Origin: DAIDKA01 sp036489445
Lineage (GTDB): Bacteria > Pseudomonadota > Gammaproteobacteria > Steroidobacterales > Steroidobacteraceae
Length of the DNA stretch: 64,000 bases
NCBI GenBank assembly: GCA_036489445.1
Contig: DASXFV010000087.1
Location: forward strand, 120,501-184,500
Reading direction: 5' to 3'
The position numbers and the translations under genes are program-made. Of this stretch, positions 15,609 to 24,994 are shown piece after piece. The notes beneath the pieces are model-generated. The model saw nothing but the letters and a program-made list of their open reading frames with translations, was not told the DNA's origin and made no database searches. Each line of letters starts with the position of its first letter. The first letter of the stretch is position 1.

Positions 15609-17870
15609 ATGTTTGAATGGTTGTTCAAGTATCCGCCGTCCGTGTTTCTGCACGGGCAGCTGATGTTGCGCAGCGCGTGGCCGCGTTGGCTGTTGGTGGT
15701 GGGCATCATCGCAGTCGGGCTGCTGCTGGCCTGGGCCCTGCGCGGACGGCGCGCCACGCAAAGCCAGGCGACGGGTCGCTGGCGGCTGCCGCTGATCTGG
15801 CTGGTGCAGTGGGCCATGGCAGTTGTGGTGCTGGTGCTGCTGTGGCGACCGGCGGTTGCGGTAAGCGAACTGGTGCCCCAGGCCAACATCATAGCGGTGC
15901 TGGTCGATGACTCGCGCAGCATGGGTATCGCGGAACATGGTGTGACGCGAATGCAGCAGGCGTCCCTGGCGTTGCAGGGAGACTGGCTGACCACCCTGGG
16001 ACGCTCGTTTCAAACCCGCCTGTACCGATTCGATTCCGGCCTGGTGCGCTTGACGGGACGCACCCCGACATTGACGCCGAGCGGGCCTGCCACCCATATC
16101 AATGCGGTGCTGAACGAATTTGCCAGCGACACCGCCAGCGTACCGGTGGGCGCCGTGGTGCTGCTTTCCGATGGCGGCGACAACAGCGGACGCATTGAGC
16201 GCAACACCATCGAGGTGCTGCGACAGCGGCACATTCCGGTCCACACCGTCGGGTTCGGGGCCGCGCAGGTGCCCCAGGACGTCGAAATCGAGAACGTGGC
16301 GCTCACCGACCGGGCGCTGGCGCGCTCACGCGTCACTGCCGTGGTAGAGGTGGCGCAGAGTGGTTTCGCCCATCGACATACCACGGTGACGGTGCGGGAT
16401 GCACAGCAGCTGCTCGCGTCACGCGAGCTGGTGCTGGGCGCGGACGGCGCGACGGTGAGCACCGCGCTCACGTTCAATCTGCCCGACGCCGGCCCCAGGA
16501 TGCTGCGATTCCAGGTGGCACCGCTGCCGGGTGAAAGCAACGCGCGCAACAATGAAGTGAGCCGGCTGGTGAATGTGGAGGCCGGGCCGCGGCGCATTCT
16601 GTATGTGGAGGGCGAACCGCGCTGGGAGTACAAGTTCATCCGGCGCGCCGAAGGGGATGACACGGCGGTGCAGCTCGTGTCCATGCTGCGCACCACCGAG
16701 AACAAGATCTACCGGCAGGGGGTCAAGGATGCGCTGGAGCTGGCCGCAGGTTTTCCGACCAAGGCGGAGGACCTGTTTGGCTATGACGGCCTGATCATGG
16801 GTTCGGTCGACGCGGGGTACTTTTCCGCCGCGCAGCAGACGCTGATGCGTGAATTCGTCGATCGTCGTGGCGGCGGACTGCTGTTTCTGGGCGGGCGCCA
16901 GGCGCTGTCCGATGGTGTCTGGGGCGGCTCACAACTCAATGATCTGTTGCCGGTGACCTTGCCGATGGTCAGCGGTACCTTTCACCGTGTACCCGCAACC
17001 GTGAGTCTGACCGCTACCGGTGCCGACAGCGCGATCACCCGGCTGGTGGATGATCGTGAGGCGAATATCGCGCTGTGGGCGAAATTGCCCTACCTGATGG
17101 ATTACCAGGATCCGGGCACGGTGAAGCCCGGCGCCTCGGAGCTGGCGCAGATGCATGTCGACGGACGCACTCTGCCGCTGCTGATCACACAGAATTACGG
17201 CCATGGGCGCACTGCGGTGCTGGCGACGGGGGGCACCTGGCGCTGGCAGATGAGCCTGCCGCTGGGGGATCCCACCCATTCGGTATTCTGGCACCAGCTG
17301 CTGCACTGGCTGGTGGCCGATACCCGCGGCCAGCTTTATGCGCGCGTGTCAGCCAGTATCGTGCAGGACGAGGGCCATGTGCAGCTGCTGGCCGATGTGC
17401 GCGACCGCAATTATCTTCCGGCAACCGACGCCGTGGTGACTGCGCATGTGCTGGGACCGGATCGCCTGCAGGCTGATGTCGCCTTGCGCGTCGTGCCCGG
17501 GCTGCCCGGACGGTATCAGGCGGACTGGACCGCCCCGGCGGCCGGCATGTATGTGGCGGACATGACCGCCACGCAGGGCGCGTTGAGCGCCGGGCACGAC
17601 ACCATCGCCTTCCAGCGCCAGGACGGTGTCGCGGAAGACTTCCATACCGGGCAGAACGTCGCCTTGTTGAAAACCCTGGCCGCGGACACCGGCGGCCGGT
17701 ATTGGTCGCCGGACGATCTGGCAGGACTGGCGCGCGCGATACCCTTTTCCAATGCCGGCGTCTCGGTGCAGAAGTACCAGGACCTGTGGAACATGCCCGC
17801 CGTATTCCTGACGCTCATCATCCTGCGCATGGCCGAGTGGCTGCTGCGCCGGCGCTGGGGGGTGGTTTGA
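15609..17870 (+). CDS. Membrane-anchored VWA-like protein with glutamine-amidotransferase-like domain
   Basis: This 753-residue protein has two N-terminal membrane helices (about 28-45 and 60-83). A VWA-like domain opens with AVLVDDSRSMG, a usable MIDAS motif. It continues through VVLLSDGGDNSGR, a beta-sandwich region and a class-I glutamine-amidotransferase-like domain (RILYVEGEPRWEYKFIRRA, YDGLIMGSVDAGYFS, GGGLLFLGG). A last helix lies near 730-747. The fold combination is the usual large membrane partner in MoxR operons, and most of it should face the periplasm. The following gene overlaps its stop by four bases (TTGA). Confidence 0.85.
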   Translation: MFEWLFKYPPSVFLHGQLMLRSAWPRWLLVVGIIAVGLLLAWALRGRRATQSQATGRWRLPLIWLVQWAMAVVVLVLLWRPAVAVSELVPQANIIAVLVDDSRSMGIAEHGVTRMQQASLALQGDWLTTLGRSFQTRLYRFDSGLVRLTGRTPTLTPSGPATHINAVLNEFASDTASVPVGAVVLLSDGGDNSGRIERNTIEVLRQRHIPVHTVGFGAAQVPQDVEIENVALTDRALARSRVTAVVEVAQSGFAHRHTTVTVRDAQQLLASRELVLGADGATVSTALTFNLPDAGPRMLRFQVAPLPGESNARNNEVSRLVNVEAGPRRILYVEGEPRWEYKFIRRAEGDDTAVQLVSMLRTTENKIYRQGVKDALELAAGFPTKAEDLFGYDGLIMGSVDAGYFSAAQQTLMREFVDRRGGGLLFLGGRQALSDGVWGGSQLNDLLPVTLPMVSGTFHRVPATVSLTATGADSAITRLVDDREANIALWAKLPYLMDYQDPGTVKPGASELAQMHVDGRTLPLLITQNYGHGRTAVLATGGTWRWQMSLPLGDPTHSVFWHQLLHWLVADTRGQLYARVSASIVQDEGHVQLLADVRDRNYLPATDAVVTAHVLGPDRLQADVALRVVPGLPGRYQADWTAPAAGMYVADMTATQGALSAGHDTIAFQRQDGVAEDFHTGQNVALLKTLAADTGGRYWSPDDLAGLARAIPFSNAGVSVQKYQDLWNMPAVFLTLIILRMAEWLLRRRWGVV

Positions 17871-18811
17871 AGACCGCGGCGCGACTGATGGCGGTGGCAA
17901 TGCTGCTCGGCGCCTCCCTGGCGCACGCCACCGTCTACTTCGTGAACGTCGCAGGTCTCGGCGGCGAGCCGGATTACGAGCAGCGCTTCACGGCCCTGGC
18001 TGCCGATCTGGATCGCATCGCCAAGGGGACCGGTACCACCGCGCACGTGATCACTTTATCCGGTGCGCAGGCCACCCGCGACCATCTGCAGCAGGCCTTG
18101 AGCGACATCGCAGGTGAGGCGCAGGCCGATGATGTGCTGGTGATCACCCTGGTGGGGCACGGCAGCTTTGATGGCACGCAGTACAAGTTCAATCTGCCGG
18201 GTCCGGATGTGTCCGCAGAGACGCTGGCGAGCTGGTGCGATCGCATTCCCGCAACGCGCCAGCTGATCATCAACACCACGAGTGCCAGCGGCGGCTCGAT
18301 CAAGGCATTGCAGCGTCACGATCGGGTGGTGATTGCGGCGACCAAATCCGGAACAGAAAAGAACGCCACCGTCTTTGCGCGCTACTGGGTCGAGGCGCTG
18401 CAGGACCCGGGTGCGGACACCGACAAGAACCAGATCATCACCGGTCTTGAGGCGTTTCAGTACGCCACGCGCAAGACCGCGGCGTTCTACGAAACCGAGA
18501 AACGGCTGGCCACCGAGCACGCAGTATTTGAAGAAGGCGGCAGCGCCGCGCCGGTGCGCGAGGCGGCGGCCAATGGTGAGGCCGGCCGCATGCTCGGTTC
18601 CTTTGCGCTGGTGCACCTGGGAAGCGCCAGCGGCCCCGAGGCGGCGAACGATCCGGCGAAGCTGGCGTTGCTCAAGCAGAAGGAGCAGCTGGACCAGAAA
18701 ATCGACCTCATCAAGTACCAGCGTGCCGCAATGTCCCCGGAGGAGTACCGCAGTGAACTCACTCAGGCGCTGGTGCAGCTCGCCAAAGTGCAGCAGGAGC
18801 TGGACAAGTGA
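17867..18811 (+). CDS. Exported caspase/peptidase C13-like protein with altered nucleophile
   Basis: This 314-residue protein starts at a TTG that overlaps the previous stop (TTGA) with GGGGGGTGG upstream; ATG 17888 is an alternative. A signal peptide (LMAVAMLLGASLAHA) is followed by a Rossmann-like caspase-hemoglobinase fold. The histidine motif LVGHGSFDG has His98. The second strand, LIINTTSASGGS, holds Ser139 where C13/caspase enzymes have the catalytic Cys (C-x-S-G pattern). It may therefore be a pseudo-enzyme, a Ser variant or a binding module. The C-terminal third is a Glu/Lys-rich coiled coil. The next gene overlaps by GTGA. Confidence 0.72.
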   Translation: MKTAARLMAVAMLLGASLAHATVYFVNVAGLGGEPDYEQRFTALAADLDRIAKGTGTTAHVITLSGAQATRDHLQQALSDIAGEAQADDVLVITLVGHGSFDGTQYKFNLPGPDVSAETLASWCDRIPATRQLIINTTSASGGSIKALQRHDRVVIAATKSGTEKNATVFARYWVEALQDPGADTDKNQIITGLEAFQYATRKTAAFYETEKRLATEHAVFEEGGSAAPVREAAANGEAGRMLGSFALVHLGSASGPEAANDPAKLALLKQKEQLDQKIDLIKYQRAAMSPEEYRSELTQALVQLAKVQQELDK

Positions 18812-21039
18812 CCGGTGCACGGCGAACCCTGGCACGCAGCGGCGCCCTGGCCGGGTTGCTGCTCGGCGCGCTCACCCTCGCGCCGGGCTCCTACGCCGCT
18901 CCACCGCCGGCCGAGGTGCGGCAGTGCCTGACCCAGCGCCTGCATGGACAGGAGGCGGCAGCACAGAAGTGCTTCATGGGACTCGCCCGCGCGACCTCGC
19001 CCTATCTGCGGGCGGAAGGGGCCTGGGGGCTGGAGGATTACGATACCGCCAACAATGAGTTCCGAGCAGCCGTGGCCGCAGCGGATGGCAATGCCCTGTA
19101 CCGCACCCGCTGGGGCGAACTGCTGCATGAGCGCTTCAACAGCGTCGATGCAGTGGCGCTCTTCAATGAAGCCCTGCAGCGCGATCCGAAGGATGCCCAG
19201 GCCATGCTGGCACTGGCCCGCGTCAGCGCGGACGGGTTCGATAATCAGGCGGTGACCTGGGCGCAAAAGGCCCTGACCGCTGATCCGCAGCTGGCGCCGG
19301 CACATGAACTGCTCGCCAACCTCGCCTTGCAGGACGATCAGCCGGAGCTGGCGGCCAAGGAGGCCGACGCGGCACTGACCCTCGATCCGCAGTCGCTGGA
19401 TGCCCTGGCACTGCACGCGGTCATCGAGATCCTGGCGGACCGTTCCCCGGATCAGTGGTGGGCACGCCTCCACAGCATCAATCCCGTCTACGGGGCGGGT
19501 TACGCCATCGCCGCCCAGCAGCTGATCCTCAATCGCCGCTACCAGGATGGCGTGGCGATGTACCGCAAGGCGCTGGAGCTCTCCCCGCACCTGTGGTCGG
19601 CGCGTTCTGAACTGGGTATCAACCTGATGCGCCTGGGACAGGACGAGGAAGCCCGTCAGCAACTGACGCAGTGCTATGAGAACGGCTATCGCAACGATGC
19701 CACCGTCAACAGCCTGCGGCTGCTGGACACGCTCAAGAACTTCGCGAGCTTCACCGATGCCACCACCATCCTGAAGCTGGACCCCAAGGAATCGGCAGTG
19801 TTGTACCCATACTTTCACGAAGTGCTCGACCAGGCCATCGAGGCCTACCAGAGCAAGTACCACATGAAGCTCGATGGACCGGTACAGGTTGAGGTGTATC
19901 CGAACCATGAAGACTTCGCGGTGCGCACTCTGGGGATGCCGGGTCTGGGTGCGCTGGGTGTGACGTTCGGCCAGGTCGTGGCCATGGACAGTCCCTCCGG
20001 GCGCAAACCCGGGGAGTTTCATTGGGCGAGCACGCTGCGGCATGAAATGAGCCACGTGTTCATCCTCAAGGCCACGCGTCACCGGGTGCCGCGGTGGTTC
20101 ACCGAAGGCCTGGCCGTGCATGAGGAAACCGCGGCCTCACCGGAATGGGGCGACTCGATCACCCCGGATATCATTGTCGCGCTGCGCGATCACAAGCTGC
20201 TGCCGGTCGCGCAACTGGACCGCGGATTCATCCACCCGGAGTACGAAACCCAGGTGCTGGTCTCCTACTTCGAGGCCGGCCGGATCTGCGATTACATCCA
20301 GGCTCAGTGGGGGCAGCAGAAACTGCTGGATCTGGTGCAGCAGTTTGCGATTCCACGCAGCACCCCCGAGGCCATCAGGACCGTACTGGGCATGGAGCCG
20401 GCGGCCTTCGATACGCAATTCCAGACCTGGCTGTACCAGGACACCGCATCCCTGGTCAGCGGCTTTGACACCTGGCACAAGCAGCTGGAGGCCCTGGTGG
20501 GCGCCGCGCGCGCCAAGCGCTACGATGAGGTGCTCGCGAGCGCTGAAAGTGTGATTGCGCTGTACCCGGATTACGTATTTGATGGTAACGCCTACCAGCT
20601 GCTGGCCGATGCGGCGCAGGCTTTGAACAAGCCTGCGATCACCCGCAGCGCCTTGCAGCGTTACGTACAACACCGCGGGCGCGATCCGGCGGCGCTGGAA
20701 CAGCTGGCAAAGCTGCAGCAGGCAGCCGGTGACAAGGCCGCGGCCATCGCCACGCTGAAGAAGATCAACTACATCGATCCGGTGTTCGATACCGATTCGC
20801 ACCGCCGGCTGGGTGACCTGCTGATGGATACCGAGGATTTCGGCGGTGCCCGGCGCGAGTTTGCCGCGGTGCTGGCCCTGCATCCGCTGGACAAGGCGCA
20901 GGCCAACTACGATCTCGCGCGCGCCTGCCACGCGGCGCACGACGCGGACTGTGCGATGAATTCGGTGCTGGCCGCGCTGGAGGCCGCTCCTGATTTCCGG
21001 CCCGCACAGAAGCTGTTGCTGGAGCTCACTGGTCAATAA
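18808..21039 (+). CDS. Exported TPR protein with gluzincin metalloprotease domain
   Basis: This 743-residue protein has a GTG start overlapping the previous stop and a signal peptide (SGALAGLLLGALTLAPGSYA). Tetratricopeptide-like repeats fill about residues 40-310. A peptidase-MA-like domain follows with HEMSH at about 412-416 and the downstream WFTEGLAVHEE glutamate segment typical of gluzincins. More TPR-type helices run from about 560 to the end. The catalytic residues look intact, so a periplasmic zinc protease with its own protein-binding scaffold is likely. Its place in the MoxR operon makes an operon product a possible substrate or partner. Confidence 0.82.
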   Translation: MTGARRTLARSGALAGLLLGALTLAPGSYAAPPPAEVRQCLTQRLHGQEAAAQKCFMGLARATSPYLRAEGAWGLEDYDTANNEFRAAVAAADGNALYRTRWGELLHERFNSVDAVALFNEALQRDPKDAQAMLALARVSADGFDNQAVTWAQKALTADPQLAPAHELLANLALQDDQPELAAKEADAALTLDPQSLDALALHAVIEILADRSPDQWWARLHSINPVYGAGYAIAAQQLILNRRYQDGVAMYRKALELSPHLWSARSELGINLMRLGQDEEARQQLTQCYENGYRNDATVNSLRLLDTLKNFASFTDATTILKLDPKESAVLYPYFHEVLDQAIEAYQSKYHMKLDGPVQVEVYPNHEDFAVRTLGMPGLGALGVTFGQVVAMDSPSGRKPGEFHWASTLRHEMSHVFILKATRHRVPRWFTEGLAVHEETAASPEWGDSITPDIIVALRDHKLLPVAQLDRGFIHPEYETQVLVSYFEAGRICDYIQAQWGQQKLLDLVQQFAIPRSTPEAIRTVLGMEPAAFDTQFQTWLYQDTASLVSGFDTWHKQLEALVGAARAKRYDEVLASAESVIALYPDYVFDGNAYQLLADAAQALNKPAITRSALQRYVQHRGRDPAALEQLAKLQQAAGDKAAAIATLKKINYIDPVFDTDSHRRLGDLLMDTEDFGGARREFAAVLALHPLDKAQANYDLARACHAAHDADCAMNSVLAALEAAPDFRPAQKLLLELTGQ

Positions 21040-21057
21040 CCTGCAAAGAGAACACGC

Positions 21058-22077
21058 ATGACGCAAACCGACATATCGAGCCTGGATGCCACGGCGCTGA
21101 GCGCACGCGTGGAGCGGTTCAAGGCGGTACGAGGCGAGATCCTGGCACAGGTGGGCCAGGTGATCGTCGGCCAGGAGGAGGTGTTGGACCAGATCCTGAC
21201 CGCGCTGCTGGTCGGCGGACATTGTCTGATCACCGGTCTTCCCGGCACTGCCAAGACGCTCATGGTGCGCATGATCGCGCAGACCCTGGGACTGCTGTTC
21301 AGCCGCATCCAGTTCACGCCTGATCTGATGCCCGCGGACATCACGGGCACCGACATCATCGAAGATGATGACACCACGGGCCGGCGCCGCTGGTCGTTCT
21401 CCCCAGGGCCCCTGTTCGGCAACGTGGTATTGGCGGATGAGATCAACCGTACGCCGCCCAAGACCCAGTCGGCATTGCTCGAGGCGATGCAGGAGCACTC
21501 CTGCACCGTGCGCGGCACGGTCCATCAGCTGCCCAGCCCGTTCTTTGTGCTGGCGACGCAAAATCCCATCGAGCTGGAGGGCACTTACCCGTTGCCCGAG
21601 GCGCAGCTGGACCGATTCCTGTTCAATACGGTGCTCGACTATCTGAGTCTTGAGCACGAGGTGGAGGTCATTGCCCGTACCACCACCACCCAATCGGTCA
21701 TCGTGAAGACAGTGACCTCGGCGGATGAGCTGCTGGAGTTCCAGCAACTCATCCGCATGGTGCCGGTCAGTGATGAGATCGCCCGCTACGTGGTGCGACT
21801 GGTGCGTGCCACGCGCTTCAAATCCGAGGCAGCCCCGGAGATCATCCGCCGCTATGTGAACTACGGTGGCAGCGTGCGCGCGGCGCAGTTCATCGTCCTC
21901 GCGGCCAAGGCGCGCGCCCTGGCCCGCGGCCGATACCATGTGGACTTCGACGATGTCGATGCCTACGTACTGCCCGTGCTGCGCCATCGCATCCTGCTGA
22001 ACTTCCATGCGCAGTCCGATCGAGTCGAGGCCGACGAGATCCTGCGCCAGATGCTGACGCAGGTACCCCGTTCTTAG
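21058..22077 (+). CDS. MoxR-family AAA+ ATPase
   Basis: This 339-residue protein carries the MoxR signature. Walker A is GLPGTAKT near residue 64, FTPDLMPADITGTDI follows, and Walker B is NVVLADEINRTPPKTQSALLEAMQE. Sensor 1 is FFVLATQNPIELEGTYPLPEAQLDRF, and a helical C-terminal lid completes the chain. MoxR proteins act as ATP-driven chaperones with VWA-domain partners to mature metalloenzymes or envelope complexes. Here it sits just before DUF58 and BatA-type genes, the standard partners. RBS AAGAGAAC precedes the ATG. Confidence 0.95.
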   Translation: MTQTDISSLDATALSARVERFKAVRGEILAQVGQVIVGQEEVLDQILTALLVGGHCLITGLPGTAKTLMVRMIAQTLGLLFSRIQFTPDLMPADITGTDIIEDDDTTGRRRWSFSPGPLFGNVVLADEINRTPPKTQSALLEAMQEHSCTVRGTVHQLPSPFFVLATQNPIELEGTYPLPEAQLDRFLFNTVLDYLSLEHEVEVIARTTTTQSVIVKTVTSADELLEFQQLIRMVPVSDEIARYVVRLVRATRFKSEAAPEIIRRYVNYGGSVRAAQFIVLAAKARALARGRYHVDFDDVDAYVLPVLRHRILLNFHAQSDRVEADEILRQMLTQVPRS

Positions 22078-22085
22078 AGACATCG

Positions 22086-22973
22086 ATGCAGAACCTGCTG
22101 GATCCCGCCGTCTTGAATGCCATCTCCGGACTGGACCTGGTCGCCGCGACCGTGGTCGATGGGTTCGTGGCCGGCCTGCATCGCTCAGCGGACTTCGGTT
22201 TCAGCCAGGAGTTCGCCGAATACCGGGCCTATGAGCCGGGTGATGATCTGCGTCATGTGGACTGGAACGTATATGCCCGTTCCGATCGCGCCTATATCAA
22301 ACGCTTTCACGGCGAGACCAACAGCCAGCTGATGCTGCTGGTGGATGCCAGCAGTTCCATGGGTTTCGCTTCGCATGCGGTGACGAAGCTGGCCTACGTC
22401 CGTTTCATTGCCGCCGCGCTGGCTTACCTGGCCACGCGTCGCCAGCGCGATGCGACCGGCCTGGTCGTCTTTGGTGACACGGTGCGCGACTTCGTGCCGC
22501 CGGCCTCGCGCCAGGGGCACCTGCAGCGTGTGCTGGCGGCGCTGGTGGCCGCGCAGCCGCAGGCCAATACCTCCTACGCGGCACCGTTGATGCATCTGCA
22601 GGCATTTCTGCGCCGTCGCGGCATGGTCGTGATGCTGTCGGATTTCTACGCGCCTCCGGCGGATATCATCCGGGCCGTTGGCCCCCTGCGCATCCATGGC
22701 AACGAGGTGGTGTTGTTCCAGGTTCTGGACCCGGAGGAGCTGCGGCCCCGCGTGGACGGATCCTCCATGCTCATCGATGTGGAGACCGGTGCACAATTGG
22801 AGGTCTCCCAGGACTACGTGCAGGGTCGCTACCGCGAGCGCATCGATGCGCATGTCGCGGACCTGCGTCGCGAGGCCAGCCGGGCGGGCATCGGTTATCA
22901 CCTGCTGCAGACCGATCAGCCGCTGGATCAGGCGTTGATGCAGTACCTGCGACTGCGCACGGGGCGCGACTGA
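22086..22973 (+). CDS. DUF58 domain protein (VWA-like MoxR partner)
   Basis: This 295-residue cytosolic protein has the DUF58 block YEPGDDLRHVDWNVYARSDRAYIKRF followed by a VWA-like start LLVDASSSMGF (MIDAS DxSxS). It continues with a LATRRQRDATGLVVFGDTV segment and a degenerate metal-site strand VVMLSDFYAP. DUF58 proteins bind MoxR ATPases and are thought to be the adaptor. It is spaced 8 bases after moxR and overlaps the next gene by one base (the A of ATG/TGA). Confidence 0.92.
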   Translation: MQNLLDPAVLNAISGLDLVAATVVDGFVAGLHRSADFGFSQEFAEYRAYEPGDDLRHVDWNVYARSDRAYIKRFHGETNSQLMLLVDASSSMGFASHAVTKLAYVRFIAAALAYLATRRQRDATGLVVFGDTVRDFVPPASRQGHLQRVLAALVAAQPQANTSYAAPLMHLQAFLRRRGMVVMLSDFYAPPADIIRAVGPLRIHGNEVVLFQVLDPEELRPRVDGSSMLIDVETGAQLEVSQDYVQGRYRERIDAHVADLRREASRAGIGYHLLQTDQPLDQALMQYLRLRTGRD

Positions 22974-24994
22974 TGGGCTGGCTGGCACCAGGATTTCTGC
23001 TCGGTGCGCTCGGCATTGCGGTGCCGGTGTGGCTGCATCTGTTGAAACGCAGTGCGAGTCAGCCGCGGCAGTTCAGCTCCCTGATGCTCTTTGAACCCCA
23101 GCAGCGCAGCACCACGCGCCGCCGCCGCATCGATCACTGGTTGCTGCTGCTGTTGCGGGTGGCGGTGCTGCTGCTGCTGGCGGCAGCCTTCGCTGAACCC
23201 TTCGTGCGCGGGCACCTGCCCGGGGCCGTGCCGGACAAACTCATGGTGCTGGCGCTGGATGATTCCTTCAGCATGCGGGCGGGCACGCGCATGGCGGATG
23301 CCCGGCGCGATGCGCTGGCGGTGCTGGCCGCCAAGCCGCGGGAGACCCGGGCGCAGGTGGTGGCGCTGGGTTCGCGCGCCGACATCCGCACCGAGCAGCT
23401 GCAGGATCCGGAGGCGCTGGCCACAGCCATCCGTGGCATCGCCCCGAGTGATGCGCGCGGCAGCCTGGTCCTGCTTGCGGGGCTGGCGCGCACCCTGGCC
23501 GCCGGGACGCACATGCCCATCGAACTGCATCTGTTCAGCGATATGCAGGCCACCGGGTTGCCGCCGGATTTCAACGAACTGCGCCTGCCGCCCGGCGTGA
23601 CGCTGGTGCTGCACAAGGTGGGTGAGGCGGCGACGCCGAACTGGACCGTGGAAAGCGTCGCGGCCCCGGCCCAGGTGTGGGATCCGGCCAAGACCCGCAT
23701 TGTGGCCACCGTGGCGGGGTTTGGCACACCCGAGGCCACGCGCACCGTCACCTTGCTGATCAACGGCCGACCCACCGTCCGCCAGGCCGTGAAGATCCCG
23801 GCCTCCGGCCGCGCCTCGGTGATCTTCGCCAGCCCGGATATTCCCTACGGCCTGGTACGCGGGAGCGTACAGATCGACAGCGCTGATGCGCTGGTGGCCG
23901 ATGATACCTATGACTTCGTGATTCAGCGCAGCGAGCGGGTGCATGGCCTGTTCGTGCACCAGGGTTCGGACCGTGCGACCGGGCTGTACTTTCGATCCGC
24001 ACTGGAATCGGCGGCTGATGCCGCAGTGGTGCTCGATGAGGTCACGGCGGAGCAACTGCGGGCCCGCGATCTGTCTGCCTATACCTTTATCGTGCTCTCC
24101 GATGTCGCCGGCCTGTCACCGGCAGTGGAGGCGCGCGTCGCGGCCTGGGTCAAGGCGGGCGGGCGCTTGCTGATCAGCGCCGGTACGGCGGCCGCTCAGG
24201 AGCGACGGATTCCGGTATTCGATGCGCCGATCATCGGCTCACACGATTACACGCGGGATGACACGCGCTTTGCCGCGGTGGCGGCCGTGGATGAGTCCTA
24301 TGCGCCGGCGGGGGCATTGGCCGGCTGGCAGGGCATCAAGGTGTTCTATGTGACCCGGGTGGCTGCACCCCAGGCGCAGACCGGGCTGCGGCTGTCCGAC
24401 CAGACCCCGCTGCTGTTGGAGAAGCGCCTGGGCACGGGCAGGGTGCTGTTGTTCGCAACGGGTTTTGACCGCCTGACCACCGATCTGCCGCTGCATCCGC
24501 AGTTTGTGGCCTTTGTGGATCGGCTGGCGACCTATCTGAGTGGCCGGGCCAGTCGCGTCAGTGCCTTGAGCGTTGGGGATTCCATCGATCTGCGTCCGGA
24601 CCCTGCGGTGCGCGGCAGTGCGGATGTGCTGGCGCCCGATGGAACCCATCCGCTGAATCTGCGGCAGGCGCAGCAGGTGCGCACCTGGCCCCTGCCGGCG
24701 GCGGGCTTCTACACCCTGACCCTTGCGGACTCACGCCACGACCTGGTGGCGGCCAATATCTCCCGTCTGGAGTCGGATCTCGCCCCGGCCAGTGATGACA
24801 AGCTCAAGCTCTGGCAGGCGGCCAGCAAGGGGGATGCGGCGGGGACGAGCCCTGTGACCGCCGGGGTCCCAATTGCCAGCGAACAATCGGTGCACAACCT
24901 CTGGTGGTACGCTATGTGCCTGCTGCTTGTGGCGGTGGTCGCCGAATCCCTGGTGGCCAGCCGGTATCTGAACACGCTGCGGGAATCCTCATGA
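22973..24994 (+). CDS. BatA-like membrane protein with VWA domain
   Basis: This 673-residue protein begins with the BatA N-terminal domain (MGWLAPGFLLGALGIAVPVWLHLLKR), a second helix at about 55-75, and a VWA domain opening LALDDSFSMRAG. A beta-sandwich region and a glutamine-amidotransferase-like part follow (FIVLSDVAGLSPAVEARVAAWVKAGGRLLISAG). A C-terminal membrane helix lies around 645-662. This is the inner-membrane VWA component of the MoxR system, with its bulk in the periplasm. It overlaps the DUF4175 gene by ATGA. Confidence 0.88.
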   Translation: MGWLAPGFLLGALGIAVPVWLHLLKRSASQPRQFSSLMLFEPQQRSTTRRRRIDHWLLLLLRVAVLLLLAAAFAEPFVRGHLPGAVPDKLMVLALDDSFSMRAGTRMADARRDALAVLAAKPRETRAQVVALGSRADIRTEQLQDPEALATAIRGIAPSDARGSLVLLAGLARTLAAGTHMPIELHLFSDMQATGLPPDFNELRLPPGVTLVLHKVGEAATPNWTVESVAAPAQVWDPAKTRIVATVAGFGTPEATRTVTLLINGRPTVRQAVKIPASGRASVIFASPDIPYGLVRGSVQIDSADALVADDTYDFVIQRSERVHGLFVHQGSDRATGLYFRSALESAADAAVVLDEVTAEQLRARDLSAYTFIVLSDVAGLSPAVEARVAAWVKAGGRLLISAGTAAAQERRIPVFDAPIIGSHDYTRDDTRFAAVAAVDESYAPAGALAGWQGIKVFYVTRVAAPQAQTGLRLSDQTPLLLEKRLGTGRVLLFATGFDRLTTDLPLHPQFVAFVDRLATYLSGRASRVSALSVGDSIDLRPDPAVRGSADVLAPDGTHPLNLRQAQQVRTWPLPAAGFYTLTLADSRHDLVAANISRLESDLAPASDDKLKLWQAASKGDAAGTSPVTAGVPIASEQSVHNLWWYAMCLLLVAVVAESLVASRYLNTLRESS

